A stretch of 64,000 nt of DNA from assembly GCA_023055505.1 (NCBI GenBank), contig JALIRH010000003.1:31312842-31376841 (forward strand). The letters run 5' to 3'. Under the pieces are notes generated by a model. That model did no database searches, was not told where the DNA came from, and saw only the letters and a program-made list of their open reading frames with translations. Of this stretch, positions 40,064 through 53,600 are shown in pieces. Each line of letters starts with the position of its first letter. The first letter of the stretch is position 1. The translations under genes and the position numbers were made by a program. This DNA comes from Callipepla californica brunnescens (lineage: Eukaryota; Chordata; Aves; Galliformes; Odontophoridae).

Positions 40064-43000
40064 AGTAATCTGTACTAAGTAATTTGAATCAATGAAATAC
40101 AATCAACATTGAACTTGGGAAGATAGAGACATTCTATCTGGGACTGCATTATTACAAATGCTCTGGGAGGAAACCAAGGAGTTCATGTGGTCATTCCACA
40201 AATTGATTCCAAAGAATGATAACAGGGTTGTGCTCTGTCAACATCTGGCAAACATGCCCTCGCTAAACAATGGCTGTCTGATGGACTTGGATATCGACAC
40301 ATTGGGGATTTGATGTTTGGATTACTTGGAGAGCCTCTGCTTACTTTAAAGGTGTGAGCTCAGGAATGGACAGTGCTTTGCCATAATAACAAATATCTAT
40401 TTTGTGTCCTTGATCCCAACTCATCCACTGATTAATATTTCTAAGCATCACCTAGTAAAGAGACTCAAGTCTGTGAAGAGAATAGGTAGATCTGATGCTT
40501 AAACACGTTGGTTTCCCTCATTTCCTGCACTCAGTTCCAGACAGCATGACAGAAATTTTCTCTTGTTCTTAAATGAATTATGCTTTCAGCCATTAACTCA
40601 CTGTCTGGACTTCAATGCCACTAACTTTCACGTCACTAAAAAACTTTATCTTACCACTGCATCAATGCTTTCTTGTTCTCTACTCGAGGTTTTAGACACC
40701 GGTACTACAAAGACTGAGAGCATGTACTCAGTTTTATGCACCGAGCCAAAAGGGACAAGTCACAGTCAATGAGATTAAGCATTAATGTACATCTTTTACA
40801 GAACAGTGACGCTAAAATTTTATGTGTGTGTTATAAGCTGACGATCAAAATGCCAATTTTATATTGGTTCTCCAAAAATTAGCAAGTTCAAGCAATTCTA
40901 AGAGATTTATTTATTAAACGAAAGAGCAGGGTGCAGAACGTGCACTTCAGTTATGCAATATAATTAAGTGTAGTACCATTAAACATCAAAATACAGGAAA
41001 ATGTTTTCAATGGTAATTAGTCATTTTAAAATCTGAAGTAGAAAGAAAATAAGCTTCCTCACTTCACACAAGCTTAGCCATTCACTGTGACCCTTGCTAG
41101 TACAGATGAGACTGATCTGTTTATAAGATATCTAACACTGGGTGGCTGCCAAAAATTCATCAATGCAAGAACACGTGCCGGATCAACAAAGCAAGGTCAA
41201 TCTACGCGAGCTCAGGAGAAAACCAGTGTGAGAAGCTGAAATGCTTTTTTCCTGACACATCAGGACTTGAGGACTGACTTGTGTGCTGCCAGAATGATCT
41301 GACCTAAATGGAAATGAGAACATTGAAACTGAAGGCTGCAACCTTACTTTGAGAGAATACCCAAAATACACTTCAACTAATAACCAGTTAACCCTCTACA
41401 ATTTAAGACTGAAATCAAGTTATGCTTTTTAATTTAATTTTGATAGCTCAGTGAGTGAAAAGTATTTTCAGTTCTGCAGCACCCAATCGAGAATTACGTA
41501 AGACAACATCTAGAAGCAGTTTTATGTGTCCTTTCTGCTCAGTATAGCAGGTGGCATTACCACCAAGAAGCATAAAGAGCACAAACATCTTCTCCTGCAA
41601 CAAGCCTTGTATATAGCTCTACAAAGGAGAACAAATACTTCACAAAGGACTGAACTGAGCTCCCAAGCGGAAACGCACAAATCCCAAAACTGGATGTGTT
41701 CTGGAAAACAGCACCTGTTTTAGCTTCTTCCAGCTCTCTTCCTTGTAGAGCTCGGATTATGAATAAAAATTTGCAAGATGTGATACCCTCAAGGTGTTAC
41801 AAAGAAATATCTCAGGACTTAAAAACAAAACAGAACGAAAGCAATGCTAATTTCTCAAACATCAGATCTACTAACTATAAAACTGTGATTCAGTTTTCAA
41901 CCATTTCAGGTGCTTGCATGCCTGAAAAATAATTCATTTTCTGAAGTAAACAGTCCAATAACACACATCACATCCCCTCAAAAACTGAGCTGTGCCGTAA
42001 AACCCCAGGTGAAAAAAAGCATTCTCAGAGGATGTTGGTTGTTAAACTTACAGCTACCAAATAGCACAAGAAACTCTCACGTCACCTATTTCAGAGCATA
42101 ATGCAGGCAACATTTTATTCCCAAAAAATACTTATTTTCAATAAAAAGGTTACTGAGCATCTGACATTTCCCTTCCACCAAGAAGTCTGCCCCAGTACAC
42201 CTATATATACATACAAAATTGTGAGGGAGGAAAGGAAAAAAAGGCATCAAATATTTATTCTAGTCCACGTTATAGAAACTAAAGCATTCTATTTGAAATG
42301 CATAGATGGTTCACACTGCTGGGGTATTACTGTACACCTAGAAAGGCTTCTGTACTGCAGATTTCTTGCATTCAACATCACGTCTTCCCCGGTTTATGTC
42401 TTTTCAATTAAATCACTGTGATTAAAGCAAAGAAATCTCTGCAGTCTTTCTGTTCGTGCCCATTATACTTCTGAGCCTCGTGTCTCTCAGCCTTTGTTCT
42501 TTCCTGCAAACAATGTGCATTCTGTTCTTTTAACCTTCTCTTGAAAGAGATGACTTAAAAATGGCTGCTCTTCTCTGAACTCCTTGTGTCTTTTCAATAC
42601 CTTTTGATGGTTTTGTGCATAGAAAGAACATACTTCAAGCGTGGTTTCAGGAAAGACATGAAGGTGGGCACTTTTATTTCCCAACAGTGTGAAGTGATTT
42701 GTAAAAGTAAAAAGTGAATATTGCAATCAGTCTTTAAATAAAGAATGACTCCTGCTAGTGCTGCAGAGCTTTCAGACACAGAAATCAAACACCAATAAAT
42801 AATCCTTGCACTGGTAAAGTACTTGCTACTGTAATAAAGCTTTACAGTGTATATATATATGCACTGCCAAAATGAGTAACTGTCCTTATTTCTTAGAAAT
42901 CATTACTGTGCCTAAAGCACATACCCTAAACTGGCTGCATTCATACACCATTTTGCGTGAGAAATAAACTAGCTAACACAGAGAAAGCCCCACGGGCGAT

Positions 43001-46000
43001 CCCATCCTGCTGTCACAGCTGCTTGCCACTACGTACAATTACACCCGTGCATGCACTGTGCTTCTTGTGCTTCATTCCTTGGTTCATCTAATGAAGTTCC
43101 AAGTGAAGCGTGAATATTGCACGTGCAACATTCAGCAACAAAATCACAGCGCAGATTTAAAAGTTAATTACATGATTGAAGAATACTAGGAACGAGCTAG
43201 AAAACAGCTACTCAAGATATCAGCATTACCATGCATAAGTAATTTCTGCACACGCTACACCTAACTGGATGGTCTCCAAAAGACATTTTGTTGAGGCACA
43301 GACTAAACAGGAAAATATTTTAAGTCTTCCTCATTCTACAGGGTGGTAGATATTTTGAAATTCTTTCTCCTTGCTCCCTGATCATGGGTTTTCCCATCTT
43401 TTCCTTTCAAATTGAATGATACATTACGTATTTCTTCTGGCAGGCTGCTTTTAGCACAGCACTGTAGTCTAGCACCAGACAGTACAGATCAGCTACTGAT
43501 GGCTTGATTCACTCACAGCAACGTGCAAGTACCTGCAAATTTCCACCTAGCCTGCTCATCTCTACCATCTCCAATTTTGATAGAGGAGATGGGTATCTCT
43601 GCTTTACACACAGGATAAATGACACAATGGAGGCACATCCTCTCTTTGAAAGCAGAAAGGAGAACGAAGAGGTAATTCATACAAGGTGCTTTATTTGAAC
43701 AAGACTAAAGATGGTTGAGGGAACCCCAGCATTACCAACTCCTTTATTTTAGTTCGCTCTATCTGTATCTTACGCTCACTGCAAAGATGCTTTTCATTTA
43801 ATAGCCAAGACAAACACACTTTGATTATATCTGGTTAAAAAGGAATCTGGACTGGTCATTTTATAATGTCAATGCTTAATGGAGCTAGATACAAATAGGG
43901 AAGGCATTTTTTTTTCCTGCTACCAGTATGCTTGAATTCAGAAGACATTGAATTCTTTGGGCACTGCAGCACTGCCGGCATAACTTTTCACTACAATGAT
44001 AAATGCAGGAAAATCCAGAGTTCCTCAATATAAATACTGATTTTGCTTTACTCAAAAAACAGTCACAGGCATGGAGAACCTTGTTATGATTCACTCATTT
44101 TCCAAGCAAATGTAGACTTCCTATTTAAGGAAGATTGGATTTTTAGGGCCCTCAATTAAGATTATATGTTTGAAATTGAAGCAGATGTGAAGAAGCCAAA
44201 GCTCAAAAATTGCAGCTCTTCCTCTTGCCCATTTTTTTCTCTTTGTGGTAAACCACTCATTACAATGAATGAAAACAGGGTCCTATGTGAAATCCAGCAT
44301 ATGACCAGACAACCAAAAATAGGAATGAGAAATGCACAAAGCAAAGGAAACATGGTTGTATGAGGACTTAAAGCCTGGTGCTTACCACGAACTGCCTCTT
44401 AGCTTAGAAAGTTACAAAGTTCTTCCAGCAGTTTAGTGCACTCTACCTACGTATAATAAAAAATAAAACCCTACTGTATTAAGGTGTATCCCATACCCAC
44501 TATGGAGCATTTGTAAGACTTGAAATGGGAAGAACCTGCCCAGCTGGGGCAGGGGATGGTCCTTCCTACTGCCCAGGGGAGCCCTGCCTAACCTTCTGCT
44601 CCAGCAGGAGCAATCCTGCACAAAGGAAGGTTTTCTGCTCTGTCTCAGTTTTCACAGAGCTGAGAGCAGCCCCTGAAACAGCCCTTGACCTGTCCCTTCT
44701 CACAGCTTCTGCCTTCACATCAGCCCTTTTGGCTCCTTTTTCTTAAACTGTCTCTTCTACATTGTTCCTTTTCTCCTGGCAACTTTACTTAATGTCCTAG
44801 CCCCAACAGAGCAGTCCAGATCCTTGCTAACACAAGGATGTAATCTGTTACACAATGGGCATGGTGCTGCAGTACCACTTATCTAAAGCAAAACAGGCCT
44901 TACAAGCTACCCAGAGATATAAGCTACACTCCAGCATCAACAGGCCACCTGAGCAAGACTCTACCAGGCACACAGCAGACTATCTGACACTTGGTCTGGA
45001 GTTCACAAAGCTTTTGTTACAGTCTGCATGAGGAAGATCCATCTTATCCAGCTTGTGCCTGGTTCCCCTCTGGGCTCACCTGTTTCTCCTTAAATAGGCT
45101 TGAAATTCTTGTGCTTTCTCTGGCATCTATTCTACATGGTCCAGAGGGGTTTACTCTTACATGGCCAGTACTACACATTTAAGTTGTTCTCTCCTCAGAT
45201 ATGTTCTATTATTTGATACACACAGGCTTTTTTGTTCTAGGTCAAACAATGTAACCCAGTGTATCTCCTACAACCAAAGAAAATATTTGGTGAAATATTA
45301 GGAAAAAAAAAAAAGGTGAAGAAATCATCCAGTACATATAATATGAGGACACAAATTAATCATACATTTTCTCTCACAATCTAGGTGAGATTTTCATTCC
45401 CATTTTTTCCCATTCCTCTCTTCCTCCTTCAGTAATTTGTCTGTGCTTTCCTGGTTCATGGTTTGCTGCCACTGTGCTGGTCCCATTCATATGGACTTCT
45501 GAATGCTCAGATGAGTGCTCCTTCAAAAGATACTGATCTCCTGAGGAACACAAGAGAGACTGAGGAGGAGGACAGCTATGACTAGAACTCAGCTAGCTCC
45601 AGAAGAGGCTGTGGTGGCTCAGCCTGGACCTGTTGCAGACAGTAGACATTATAGAGCTGCTTACAAATAGACAGTGTTAGGCAACTGGCACAGAAGCATC
45701 AATTTTCAGACCCATTTCCTTGCAGAAACTAACTTTAGGAAGGAGATGTACAATTTTTGAGCTTTGCTCTCAGGCTCAGATGCAAAATGGCTCCCACCTG
45801 GTAATGAACAAACCTGACTCAAAATCATATTCCTCCTCAGTCACTTCACAAAAAAAAAACAAACAAAAAAACCACCTGTCTTGTTACTCACTACTCAAAT
45901 TCCAATTCTTTAAGCCTGCCTGCTAGGCCTCTGAACTTTTTATCCAGTCAGAATGTGGTTTGAGCATCCTCTCATATATTTTGTTGGTCTTTGCAAGGTT

Positions 46001-47860
46001 TACTTTTCTTGAACGAAACAAGGGGAGGTGTTGATGAAGAGGCAGCAAAGAAAAAAACAGCTCTCACAGTTTAAGCATGAAAGTGAGATTTCTTTCATTT
46101 GTTTCAAATCTACTACTACTTTAGGCAGAAAAGCAAAGATAATTTGGTAAAATCAGGATGGAAGATAGTGGAAACATGTATGGTCCTGCTCACTCAGAAT
46201 TCCAAAAATATAAACATTACGTCAACATCTTGTAAGATGCATCACTTTTCAGACATACATAAATCCACCCTGGAAGTTACTTTTATTTTCAGATCTGCAG
46301 AAATGAAACATTTTCTGGCTTCACAAAGTTTACATAAAGAATTGTACTGTGAGCAAACTAAGAGGCACCAAAAATAACAGACTGACTAAAACTGTCTGCA
46401 ACTATCTCAGAGTTTTATCAGCCTGTGAAATCAGCAGTACTACAACTAAAAGATTTGAACTGCCACAGCATTTAACTGTTCTTTAAGAGAAACACAGATC
46501 TGCATTTGTCTTGCCTGGACATGAAAGAAATAATAGCAAATTCCAAATCTACAGAAAGAAAAAAACCTTCTAGCTTGTGGCTTCTATAGGGCATTAACTT
46601 CAGTGCCTGTCTCTAAAAGATGAGAACCACTGCATACCTTGGGGGCACAAAAGAAGATAATTCTCGCACAGATGTCTTTGAAGTTGAAGAAAGCCACAGA
46701 CACACATACATCACCATCATTCCAAACAGTGAGGAATTATAAGGCTGATAAACAAATTCTCTCTTCCTTTCCAATTGCTTTCTTCTTACAATTTGCCTGA
46801 ACTGGTATCTCACCAGCTACTACAACACCAAATTCTTTCAGTTTTTTTTCTGTTTTCCACATAACTTTTCTTAAAATAGAGGAATGCTATCTTCCTCCCC
46901 AGCATACAGAAAGGAAAGTGAGCATCAAGTACATACCACAACCTGCTCAATATCCTGCAGTCTGTTGCAGAGTCAAGACCTAAGCCCACACATTATTTCC
47001 TATTTCTTTCCCACATCTAATTGCATTCAAAGAGACAGTCTGCTTTCTGTTTTCTCATAAGTAGCCTCAATGAAAAGTTGTTTTGATTATACACTCCCCT
47101 ACATGTTGTCCATTAGTTGCTCAGCCCTGGAGCCTCAGAAGCTGTTTATTCCAGGATTTCAAAACTCCAAGCATCTGCAGTTGCACAGTGATATCTTTGA
47201 AAAGTTACAAATCCAAGTAACAACCACAGCCAAAGTGTACAGCATAAAGAGAATTTAAAAACTGCTGAAGAACTTTGTGGGTTTACTTTCTTCTTCCTCC
47301 TCACTTCATGAAGAAAATAACAGAAGACAGAGTGTGATAGATACTACAAGGCTCACAAATGTCATAGCACCAAGAAAACCTAGGAAGGGGATGCAGATGT
47401 CTTTCCCTAGAAAGGAGTGTCATGACACAGAAACACATTCAACAGCTGAAGTCAGCATATCCTAAATAGGAGAAATATGAAAGCCTGATTTACTTGCTTC
47501 TCCCCTCCTGCTCCACAGTGATGGAGACCATCTCATCACTGGCATCTTGCATGATCTGACATGCTAAATTTTCCGTGGGAGTCTTATGATTTTTGGTAGT
47601 TTTTCAAATGCCAGTTTGTGGGGAAGTGGAACAATTTTAATAGCAATACTATTTTTTGTGGTTACAGAGAGAAATAACCTGAACACATGCCTAAATGTAA
47701 CCTGAAAGATCAGCAAATCAGGGAAATAATTCAATACACTATTTCTGAGTGTTTCATGACAGTGCAGAATGCAAGTTCAAATTTCTTAACATTCAAACTT
47801 CAAAACAGTATATTTCAAATAATGATATGAAGAAATACAGAGCTTTTACACACAAATATC

Positions 47861-47961
47861 AATAATAATAATAATAATAATAATAACAACAACAACAATA
47901 ATAATAAAAACAACAGCAAGAGGGGATGTTAAAATCTATGTTAAAATCTATGTTAATATCT
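47861..47961. repeat. (AAT)n/(AAC)n microsatellite plus three 12-base units
   Basis: Interrupted AAT and AAC triplets at 47861-47907 are followed by ATGTTAAAATCT, ATGTTAAAATCT and ATGTTAATATCT at 47926-47961. On the transcript strand the cluster begins about 70 bases after the exon 3 donor. Confidence 0.9.
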
Positions 47962-48021
47962 ACTATAGATTTGTGACAGGTTAAGAAACACAAACAGTTT
48001 CTGCTGTTATTTAAAACATCA

Positions 48022-48336
<315 letters not shown>

Positions 48337-49193
48337 TCAGGCCTCTTCCTCTGGCGAGGTGACATCTTTCTGGTGATAGTTTACATGTATTCCACTTGCT
48401 AGGTGGTTTTTTAGTTCCTTGGAGAATCAGGCCAGAAACCTTTGCTTAATATGAACAATATTGTAAATCTAGCATCAAATTAGTGATAACAGAGATCAGG
48501 CTGAACTAAAATATGTTCTTTGTGTTTTAAAACATCAAGAGTTTTTCAGCTCCGCTATCAGACTCTGCTACGCTAAGATAAAGTCTATCTACTGTTCTTA
48601 ATTTTTTAGAAATTAGAAATCATGATTAAGAACATAAGATTAAATCTAAATATTTCTGAGACTTTCACTAGCTGAATAATTTGTCACACACATTCCATTA
48701 AATCTGATGGAAGTTACTTCTTTTAGACCTCTGGGAGTTTTTCAAGTCTTTGTCTATGGAGTACCCTTTGGACAGGTAAAGGCATGTTCAGTATATTGAA
48801 AAGGAATGAAACAAAGTTCACTCAACACAAAAATTGCTACCGCTCACTTTAAAAATAGCATCAGCTGTCCATTTACACATTGCTTGGATCAACCCTCTGG
48901 GAGAGTAATGCCACATCACAATCTAATGGTCTCCTAAAGGTTTATGGCATTTATGTGTATTAAAATTAGCACATTATGATGATGATCAGTGAAATGGAAC
49001 AAACTTCTCACAAGTGCTAACACATATAATACAACACAACATTGGTTTGTGTTTGCAGTCTTTCACGTAGGATATATATGCTTGACATAAGAACTGTTTT
49101 TATTTTCTGCAATGCATCTATGGCTCACCTTTAATATTTTTTAAATGTAAGTGCATGAATACATACACATCCAAAGCATTTTGTAGGTGCATA

Positions 49194-49232
49194 CCATAGA
49201 ATCACTACGGTTGGAGAAGACCTCTATGATAC
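49194..49232 (-). mobile_element. CR1 LINE 3' tail remnant
   Basis: CCATAGAATCACTACGGTTG then GAGAAGACCTCTATGAT resembles the complement of a CR1 3' end. It is very short, so the call is tentative. Confidence 0.55.
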
Positions 49233-50635
49233 AAGAATGTATACAGATACGTATGTACAGGTACACATGCTTATTTATGTATGTCCATATTTAGAAGAAA
49301 AAAAAAAGATGAAAATAGACTGTAATTTGCCCTCCAAATTGCTCCTCAATACAGGAAGAAGAGTGGGCACATTACTACACAGCTTTTCATCGCCATGGCC
49401 ATTATGCATCCAGCCCTGATATATACGGTACCTACAGATACACATGTGCATATGTATGTACATACATAGCTATATATTCTCTGGAATTCAATTATCAAAA
49501 ATGATTTTCAAAGCACACACAAAAGGAATCCTTTGCTTAAGCTATGCTTTTAAAAACATAATCAATGTGTGCAATTAGCATATATAATAATGCTAAGGGT
49601 CATTTGTTATCAGAAGACAGAAAGGGCTTGAGAAACATCTTAACACTTTGCCTTGAAATCATAAATGAGAAAGAGTATTATATATGCCTTGAACTGCTAA
49701 TACTTCTCCCCTCACAGATATCCTGGATTACACCAGTGTCTGCTTCAGGATGTATATTTGTTCATGTTGCTAAGGGATAAGTGTTTAAAGGGGGGTGGTC
49801 TGAAAACATAACAGTAATCATAAGGTAAACTTACACCATCACAAAACTCTGAAATCTCAGTGGTAAAATAAAATCAGTTGCAAAATGCAAAAAAGGAAGA
49901 AACCAATTATGAAATCCTAACCTTTCTCACTGGAACCAGGATTTGGCATGAAACCCAGATATCAGTTTCTGCCGGAAAGGACCCTGTCCTGCTGGAGAGC
50001 ATCAGCTCAGGTGTCACACACACCTCATGTTTTCTAAATTGTCAAAAAAAAAAAAACCACCAGTCCCACAGGAATTGCTCAGTTCAAATCAGGAAGGTGT
50101 TCTGGATTGCTGTGGATCATAGCTCACTTAACAGACCACTACCCAAAGGAGAAATCCATCAGCTTACATACTTTTTTTTCCAGCTCTTCCTGCATCTTTA
50201 ACCACTCTGATTTCCCTTTCTCTTCTCTCCCACATTCGGAAGGGCTTCTTTTCAGGGAACAGGAGATACATGTCAGCCCAAACTGCTTAGTGACTGGGGC
50301 ACTATTAATCTGCCTTTTTTTACAAAACCTTTCCCTGACCACGGCTGATCTTCAAGTCTAGTTAGTGTCTGCCACGTGTTCCACACAAACAGAAAGGCTA
50401 TGATTAACCAAGTGATTTGTAGCCCAGCAGCTCTCTAATCAGCTTCACATAAATCAAGAGTGGATTTATTTATCAAGGTACATGACTGAAACAGGTGCTC
50501 TGATACATTAAAAACACTCCAGTTTGTTCCCACAATATTTAATCCTTTTAAATCTAACTTCTCAGCCTTAATGGAGTAAACAGAACACATTTTGCAAATA
50601 AAGCAAAACAAATTACCCAAGCTCCCAAGCCATAC

Positions 50636-50694
50636 CTGCATCTTTTTCGATCTGAATTGCCAGTCTTGTGTTGGAATGGTCTGACCTCTTGGTA
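50636..50694 (-). CDS. PCNX2: PCNX2 exon 2 (59 bases)
   Basis: This small exon has one base finishing an Asn codon, 19 codons and one base of a Gly. It reads TKRSDHSNTRLAIQIEKDA. Pecanex proteins have a (Y)NTKR.DHSNTRL segment at this spot, between the last membrane segment and the LNSIFYEHL block. Joined to its neighbours it gives KNYN-TKRSDHSNTRL and [11 protein letters not shown]. The acceptor is TTTGTTTTCTAG and the donor GCAG|GTATGG. It is too short for ORF detection. Confidence 0.94.
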
Positions 50695-53600
50695 CTAGAA
50701 AACAAAGACACAGTCAGTTGTACAGCCTACTCTGTTTTAACCAAGATTCTCCCAAACAAATGTTTTTGTTTTCTTTTTAACATATCTTTACATTCTATGT
50801 CAGTATGCAATTTGCTTTTCAACCTGGTCACCAGTTTATTCCAAGTATGTATACATACTGGTTCCAGAAGCACATCAATCAGTCAGATGCCACCAAAACA
50901 CTGAACAGAAAGAATACTAAATTAGTCTTTCTTCCCTTCTAAGCCTTAAGGCCAATAGCTCAATTTAATGGGTTTTGTTTGTCTGAAAACATTTCTGTGG
51001 GTGTATAACATGAAAGGAAAATAAATAAAAAAAAAAAAGTGTTTTTATCTAGGGAGCAATGAAAGATTCCCTGTTCTCATTTCTTAAAAAAGCAGAGTGA
51101 ACTCTGGGCACTTAGTCCATACACATGGAAGTCCTGTCTCCTTTAGGAATGACAGTCCCTGCTTGAAATTTTCACTGTACCAGTGGAATATAAATCCCAT
51201 GAGACAAACAATCACAGAATGGAAAGGACTGTAAGGCAGACTGGATGGAGCTTTTATTCCTACCTGAAACAAAAGACATGATAAAGTCTGAAGATATAGA
51301 ATGAATAAATCAGTGTGGGCAAGCTTTGTCCAACAGAAGGAAGTGGCTGCTGTGGCAACTGGGGATATTCAACAACAGAAGTCCAAAGCATCTACCCAGT
51401 ATCCATCTCCTAAGCCTTAGAGTACCAATGAAAGCTTCAGCTAACAGGAGTGCTACAGTAAACATACATTATTTACCCAAAATACTGCTCTGGTAATGGT
51501 ACATGTTTTCTATATATGTTATTTAAAGGCCTAGAAGACTGTAAGCTCAAGCTATAAATTCATGCTGAAGATGAACTGAGAGAAGGATGTCACTGATGTC
51601 CCTAGTGTTAGAACTGTTTTTTACCCACTTTCTACAGCTGATTCTGCTATGGAAAAAAAAAAAAAACAACAAACCAACCTGTGGAAAACTAACCAGCGAA
51701 CTAGTAGAACCACATTTTCATGTTGCAGAAAACAGAACTGCAGTACTTTTACACTCCCATTCAACTACTCATTTTTGCTTTAAAAAAGCATGTTCTTTAC
51801 ATTGCAAGATATATAGTTGGTGAACATATGAGTCCTAATTAGAATTATTTGTAATTAATATTAGTATATTATCCACATACATTAACATTTCATTTGATGT
51901 ATTATTTATCTTTCTGCTTCTGGTTGGCTGAGTTACAAGAACTGCAATTTTCATTTCCTATGTAACAGAAAATGGTAAAGTGTGTGCAGGGGGGTGATTC
52001 TTAAGTGATTCAGAATATAAAGAATGACTTTACTTCAAAAAGCTTTTCAGAATTATTTTATCCTGATAAACTTCCACCTGCAAATGCAACACATGCAAAA
52101 GTAAGCATAAAGGTCAGGTTTCAGAATTCAAACAATTTTCCAATCTCAGCAGAGAAACACTGCCATTTTCAAAATTGTTTGCATTAAGATTATGAGACTA
52201 CTTATTAGCTTTAAGTCCCTCTGAAATCAGTGTGACAGAATGAAGTACAAGTCAATACTACTTTTTACTCCAGATTTTTATCAACCTGTAAAGCTTTTCT
52301 GTTTCTGAAGCACATTCAGACTCATACAAATCAAGCAGCATAGAGAAAATTCTCATCTATATAAAGAACCCTTTCATCCAGCATGCAACTCCGGCTCCAT
52401 TTCATTACCACCCCCAACCCTTCTTTCTTTATTTCCTTTTTAGGAGAAATGTGAGTGCTGCAGGTGATTCTGTGACAGGTGAAGCAGGCCAAATGAGAAG
52501 AAGGGAAGGAAGCAGAATGGCTCTCACAAAGCCAAACCAGGCTCTGTTGTGGCTTTTTCCTCTGTTCCAAGCACAGTATCAGTTCTTAAGCATAGAAAAC
52601 ATGGCCCTCAGGACATGAGATAAGAAAGGATACAACTCTTCAGATACTACCAGAGATACTCAGAGGTTTTTACTGGTATTTTGAAGCACAATTTTCATTT
52701 TTTACAAAGACTGAGGATAATAAATGCAGTTGATAAAGCACTGAACTACTTCTGTCCTTATGTTCAGTTTACTTGAATAAATTCACTCACAGTAATCACT
52801 TTGGACTTTAAAAAACTTCCAGAATTATAGGTAACCATTGCTATATTCGCACCTTCTTAAAGGCAACAGGAATGTGCACAGCATTAAACTCTGCTCCTTA
52901 TACTCCAACTAGCTACATCTTAACTAGGACCTCTTAAGTGAACTTTTTGGACAAATGGGAGATTTGGGCTTTCCTCCAGTGGCTTCCTGCATTAAATTTG
53001 GTTGTTACCACTCATACAAGGTGATAATTAGCACAGTAATTGGATTTCTTTCTGAATTGCATTATTCCATGCAAACCAAACACAGGTCCACAGTCACTTG
53101 CCTGAGAGCAAGTGATTATCTTCTAATGTCTTCAGCTATTTTAAAGGCAACATATTTCCTAGTTCCTGAAATATCTAACTCATGCTCTTTCAGCCTATCA
53201 TTCATATAGACATCCTGGTAACTTACTGGTTTGTGTAGTGCTGTTCATGTCATTTTAACTGTTGCTGACTTTGCAGAAGGATCAAGTCATCCCCTATGTC
53301 CCCACTGTCCAAAAATATAACCTTGTTTCTCATACCTGGAAAGACTTTATTCTCCAACTTTACTCTCCTAATTTCATTAGAAGGGCAGAAAAGAGACTGA
53401 GAAGGATTCAATTCAGGCTGCCTAGGGTGGGTGCTAAGAATCAGACAAACCAAGGGGAAAAATATCTCTTTGTTTATTTCCAGAAGATGAAAATAGTCGT
53501 TCAATTCACCTTGCTGTTGCTGGATTTTGCCCCAGAACACAATTTCAAGATTACCAGGATTCCTGCTGTGAAGTAGGGGATCTCTAGTTTGAAGACAACA

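Noticed and set aside
51206..51250. Possible CR1 tail (AATCACAGAATGGAAAGGAC)
   Set aside because: The match is limited to a few bases and lacks the following CR1 consensus, so it is too weak to annotate.
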